Assembly: GCA_963693285.1 (NCBI GenBank)
Contig: OY848918.1
Span: 15,126,263-15,190,262, forward strand
Direction of reading: 5' to 3'
DNA length: 64,000 nucleotides
From: Xestospongia muta
Lineage: Eukaryota > Porifera > Demospongiae > Haplosclerida > Petrosiidae
Of the stretch, positions 59,720 to 64,000 are shown piece after piece. Under the pieces are notes generated by a model. That model worked only from the letters and a program-made list of their open reading frames with translations. It did no database searches and had not been told where the DNA came from. The first letter of the stretch is position 1. The number at the start of each line of letters is the position of its first letter. Made by a program: the position numbers and the translations under genes.

Positions 59720-62700
59720 ATGGAGTATCCCCCAAATAACACGATCTACATCAATAATTTGAACGAAAAAGTGAAAAAGGAAGGCAAGTTTCAAGATCTT
59801 TAAGTTCCAATTTTTATTTAATCTTTTTCTTTATTGTGATTATTTCTTTGATCATAATTTATCTGTATATATCTATCCTGAATTATCTTGAAAAAGGGCA
59901 CCTTGAATGTTTAAGGTTTAGACTTTAAGGGCTAGGGTTAAAGCTTTAGTGACCACACCCACTCACAAAGGGACCTTCTTTAAGAAAGATCCTATGTCCT
60001 AAGTGATACTTTCTGCCTTATTAAGGATCACTTTTTTGTTTTATCTCTAGAACTAAAGAAGTCATTGTATGCTATTTTCTCACAATTTGGCGATATATTG
60101 GACATTGTAGCTCTGAAAACTTTAAAAATGAGGGGTCAAGCATTTGTTGTATTTAGAGAGATAGGTAGTGCAACCAATGCATTGAGGTCAATGCAAGGAT
60201 TTCCCTTCTACGACAAACCAATGGTAAGCAGTATTTGATTTAAGTATGACTAATTATTTAGAATCTATGGAAGGTCCATTGAGACAGTCTGAGTCAGCAT
60301 ATTTTAATACTTATTCCTAAACCCCAGACTTTTAGCATTAAAATATGTGGCCCAAAGTGTCTCACTAGACTTGTGTAGTAATCAGATAATTAATAGTCTT
60401 GCATGATCAGGCATTTAATTTTTCCCTACATACCTTTGTTCAAACATTTCAACTGAGAAATTTATGTGTTCCTCCTCAATCATCTGACAACATTAAATTA
60501 GGTAACATAATGCCTACATGTACCCTAAGAAAGCAGTAGTTACTAAGTGTGTTTTACACATGCCTTTTATTAACGTAAGGTAACTTCATTATACACTCAT
60601 TGTGATACAACTAGTTATTTTGTTATTTTACACTATATCTTTGGAATATGGCCACTAAAGCATAATCCAGAATACCATTTGTGAGCCCTTTGAATGAACG
60701 AGTATATAACTTGATGTATTTATGTGACATCAACTATTCTATAGATTTTTTACAAAACTTTCCCACAAGAGGTCTCAAATGTTACTTACTCATAAATGTC
60801 AACTACCCATGATAAGATAATTTATGACTGCCCACCTTAAAGAGACAGAGCTTATATTAGACACTCTTTATACATGTGTGTGTATATGTGTGTTTGCATG
60901 CTACATGGACACAAACCTTCATCAAAATTTCATTTTATTCTGTTTATAAACATATTGTCCAGAGAGAAAACATAAATTTACAAAGTGAAAATATTGCAGA
61001 TATGATGAATTGCATTAAGTTAAGATATTATTGAATTACATATATATAGGTATATATTTTAATTCTTATCAAAATTTGTGACAGTTACTTTCATGATGAG
61101 TGCTTTATTAGTTTGTAGATGTATCATTGATCAGGTATCATGGAAATGACTTTGTGTCAAATGACTCGTCTTATCTTCCAACAAATTTATATAACCAATT
61201 AATAAAATTTATGCAATTCCCTTTCTCTAAAGTATTAAAATGTGTCCACAGAGCAGTTTGTTTAGTGTATGTACATGAATAGTATAGTTTAATGCTCTTC
61301 TGATTGCATTAACTTGGAATATGGGTGTAAGAGTAGCAGCAGTTATTGCCTTGCACTGCTCTCTTCACCTCTCTTTCTTTCCTAGCATATAGCATATGCC
61401 AAATCAAAGAGTGATGCTATTGCTAAATTAGATGGCACTTTTGTGGAGAAGAAAAAGAAGAAGACTGAAGAACCAGGTTAGTAATTCTATTGTTTTTGCT
61501 GTCTGGCAAGTAGCATAGTTATTCATAACATCTAAATTTACATGTGCAACTTCTTTGGTCAGAGAGTCTCCTTTAGTTAACAAAGTTTATAGTTTGCCTG
61601 AGAACCAATAAATAGTAGTTTGTTAATCATAATAATCTGTGTCAATGCTTCATGTTCCTCCCTCTCTCTTTTTTGTCATGTGTTACTGGTTATACTGAAG
61701 GACCTAATGTCTACTACTAGTAAAATGACACTACTTTGTTTTTATTTATAATAGCATCATCATCTCTACATTTATTTCCTTTTCTAAAAAGTAGTTTATA
61801 CTCTTATCTCAGTTTGATGACAGTTTTGTGAGATTTAATAATTATATTAGTAAAACACATCAAGCTAATTTGGGTATCATCTCGTAGTTTGAATGTTCTA
61901 TGCAAGTGTTATTGGAAGTTTTTGTCATTCTTTGTAGTTATTTGACTTGTTTCCTTGTTAGTTTTGCTTTTAAAACATGTCCTGTTTTTGTATGTTTCTG
62001 CTTCAGTTACAGATTGCTTCCTTGTGCATTAATTTGTAAATGATAAAACAAATTATCCTTTATATCTCAAAATACAAAGAATTCCATTAGTTTGTATAGG
62101 ATTTCCAGTTAAGCATTTTGAAAGGACCAGCACTTTGTTTTACATGTTTACGTAGGATGGCAAACTTATGCATTATAACACTTAGTTAGGTGTTCAATTC
62201 CAATTGGACAGAATATATTTGTAACCATAACAACCAACACATGATGGTTGTTTAATATTAAGAAATCATGTCTTTGACAGTAACCAATAAATATCAATTT
62301 TCTTAGAACGGTTAATTACATTTGGCATGGTTCACTAAGTCTTATTTGTAAGGTTTACTGTCTGTGGATTGTACAGTAAACATTATATTTAGACAACAAC
62401 AACTCTAGTCCCTTCCCACAATTTGATAATCTATGTACAATTAATTGCTCTACAATGTCCTATTCTTTTAACATATTATCTTATAACTAATCAATTTTAG
62501 AATTTTTTTTAATACATATAGTTCGTCCAAAGAAACCTAAGCATTCTTCTGGTGGTGGCGGTGGTGGTGGCGGCGGTGGAGGAGGTAGTAAAGGTTAGTC
62601 ACTTACTAATATAGTGATATATGATCTATGTGTTTGACTGTATTATAAGCAAATAAAATTTTTATGTTGAGAGAGAAATAATTAATATAAACTAGCTACC

Positions 62701-64000
62701 AAAAGATTGTACATAAGGAGCAATGTTTGCTTGCTATCTATGTGTCACATATCATTAACCAATTGTTGTCCTATCTATTGATTCTAAGTTGTTGTTTAGT
62801 CACCATTTACTGAGGTTCAAAGATATATAACATGTTTTATTATAGGTTCTAGTATTCCTAACAAGATCTTGTTCTTGAGTAATTTACCTCCTGAAACTAC
62901 AGAGATAATGTTAAAGATGCTCTTTGAACAGTAAGTTTTAGCCATTACTAAATTGTCATGAACCCTCAGAGGACTGAGCATATTTTTAAACACAATAGTG
63001 GCCTGATGATTTTTAGAACTATGTAACAAATTATGTAATACATGTCATTATGTCTTACAACTGCCAGTGTATCTTGACTAACAGTTCTAAGATTGTTTTG
63101 GACTATGTTTGTTTTATATATAATTTTAGCTTTTGTATTCTTCTACTCTGTTATTTGTGAATTTCAATAATGTTAGTGAAATAATCCTACATAAACTACT
63201 ACATGTTATACTGCAACAGCTTCCAATTGGGTGTGACTGACCAAAACTTCAAAGTATTTGTGAAACATTTTTGAGAAACATCATAGCTTCTGATGACTTT
63301 CCAGTTTTTCAATATTAGCCTGATCTTCTACATTGACTAATATAAGGTTACAATTATAATATCATTATATTTTAGCTATATGTAACTTCAGAAGCAACAA
63401 AAAATTAAGTGGATTTAATATGCTGAAACTACTTTATGTCATGACCGGTCATTCCCTGTTAATTATTTATATCTCAATGTTGCCACATCACAGCATCTGT
63501 AAGGTTTTCAAATTCTTAACCTTATTATTTCACTACTACCTTCAAACAGTCTTAGAATGATTTTAATTTTAACGGCTTTATCTATTTCAAACTATTGTAG
63601 TATATTGTAAATTAAGGACACTGCTTCAGAATGATTGAGAGAATTAGAGCCAATTGTAAGAAAATTATTGGCTAAAACACAATGTAGTTCAGACCATATT
63701 TGTACAAGATTATTTCTTTAACTTTTGTCTATTAATAGTATGACTATACAAGTCATCGTTGGTTACCTGGTCTACTCACTTATTTAGTTACAATTCAACA
63801 TCTACAAGTTTAAATCGTTTAAAATCATTAATAATTTATAGTTTAGTTATAGTATAATAGGATCACCTAGCACACACAGTACACTGGATGAAGTAATTTA
63901 TCTGCAATGTTAATACTTTTTTTTATAGATTTCCAGGTCTTCAAGAGATTCGCCTTGTTCCCTCACGAACAGACATTGCCTTTGTGGAGTATGAAAACGA
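59720..64000 (+). CDS. SNRPA: U1A/U2B''-type snRNP protein, partial at window end
   Basis: U1 (or U2) snRNP protein that binds an snRNA loop through RRM1. Exons: 59720-59783, 60051-60223, 61386-61476, 62522-62593, 62846-62930 and 63929 to beyond the window. RRM1 has RNP2 [25 protein letters not shown]1 MRGQAFVVF and GFPFYDKPM. The linker has KKKKKTEEP and a poly-Gly run (about 62551-62585) instead of the Pro/Met-rich linker of human U1A. RRM2 starts [14 protein letters not shown] and continues [23 protein letters not shown] at the edge. Like the single SNF protein of flies it may serve both U1 and U2; SNRPA versus SNRPB2 cannot be told. Intron 1 has a GC donor (AAG|GCAAGT); only that junction keeps [12 protein letters not shown] in frame. 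Confidence 0.93.
62551..62587 (+). repeat. Poly-glycine coding repeat
   Basis: GGT/GGC/GGA codons encode about 11 consecutive Gly in the U1A-like linker. An imperfect trinucleotide repeat, probably variable between individuals. Confidence 0.8.

Overview
The window is eukaryotic nuclear DNA from an animal: AT-rich, intron-dense, with short introns (many 40-300 bp) and very tight gene spacing. Gene content (IFT43, an axonemal dynein heavy chain, Ring1/RNF2, Beclin-1, ITPA, the spliceosomal U1A/U2B'' protein) points to a ciliated metazoan with a compact genome. A demosponge of the Amphimedon type is my best guess, by inference only.

Layout, left to right. (1) 713-1490 (+): a small four-exon gene I do not recognise, with an RFX X-box-like site just upstream. 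(2) 1582-2634 (-): an unrecognised 350-residue, Ser-rich, probably disordered protein. (3) 2803-7916 (-): one gene joining a secreted Notum-type carboxylesterase, a membrane anchor and a complete ABCG half-transporter. (4) 8791-11377 (-): IFT43, sharing an 86-bp divergent promoter with (5) 11464-13844 (+), a PPP1R14-type protein phosphatase-1 inhibitor. (6) 14438-41316 (+): axonemal dynein heavy chain DNAH1, about 27 kb. One of its introns holds an antisense tRNA-Arg(ACG), and one coding exon is split by a 1.68-kb TTAA-flanked transposon. (7) 42598-46962 (+): ITPA. (8) 47434-57526 (-): Ring1/RNF2, the E3 ligase of Polycomb PRC1. (9) 58367-59617 (-): a single-exon Beclin-1, divergent from (10) 59720 to the window edge (+), an SNRPA/SNRPB2-like U snRNP protein whose first intron starts with GC.

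A ciliary theme runs through the first 41 kb. IFT43 (IFT-A train) and DNAH1 (inner-arm dynein) are certain, and X-box-like RFX sites lie at the first gene, in IFT43 intron 1 and upstream of DNAH1, which makes the unknown first gene a ciliary candidate.

The most unusual items are the Notum-ABCG fusion and the transposon in DNAH1. The element sits at a TTAA in the exon encoding the AAA3 P-loop; removing it together with one TTAA restores the conserved dynein frame exactly. It has about 500-bp inverted arms and carries no visible transposase, but does carry a decayed P2X7-receptor C-terminal (zinc 'ballast') domain gene whose first exon is present in both arms. Long CT dinucleotide tracts lie directly upstream of 3' splice sites in DNAH1 and Ring1/RNF2, the latter before a 22-nt microexon.
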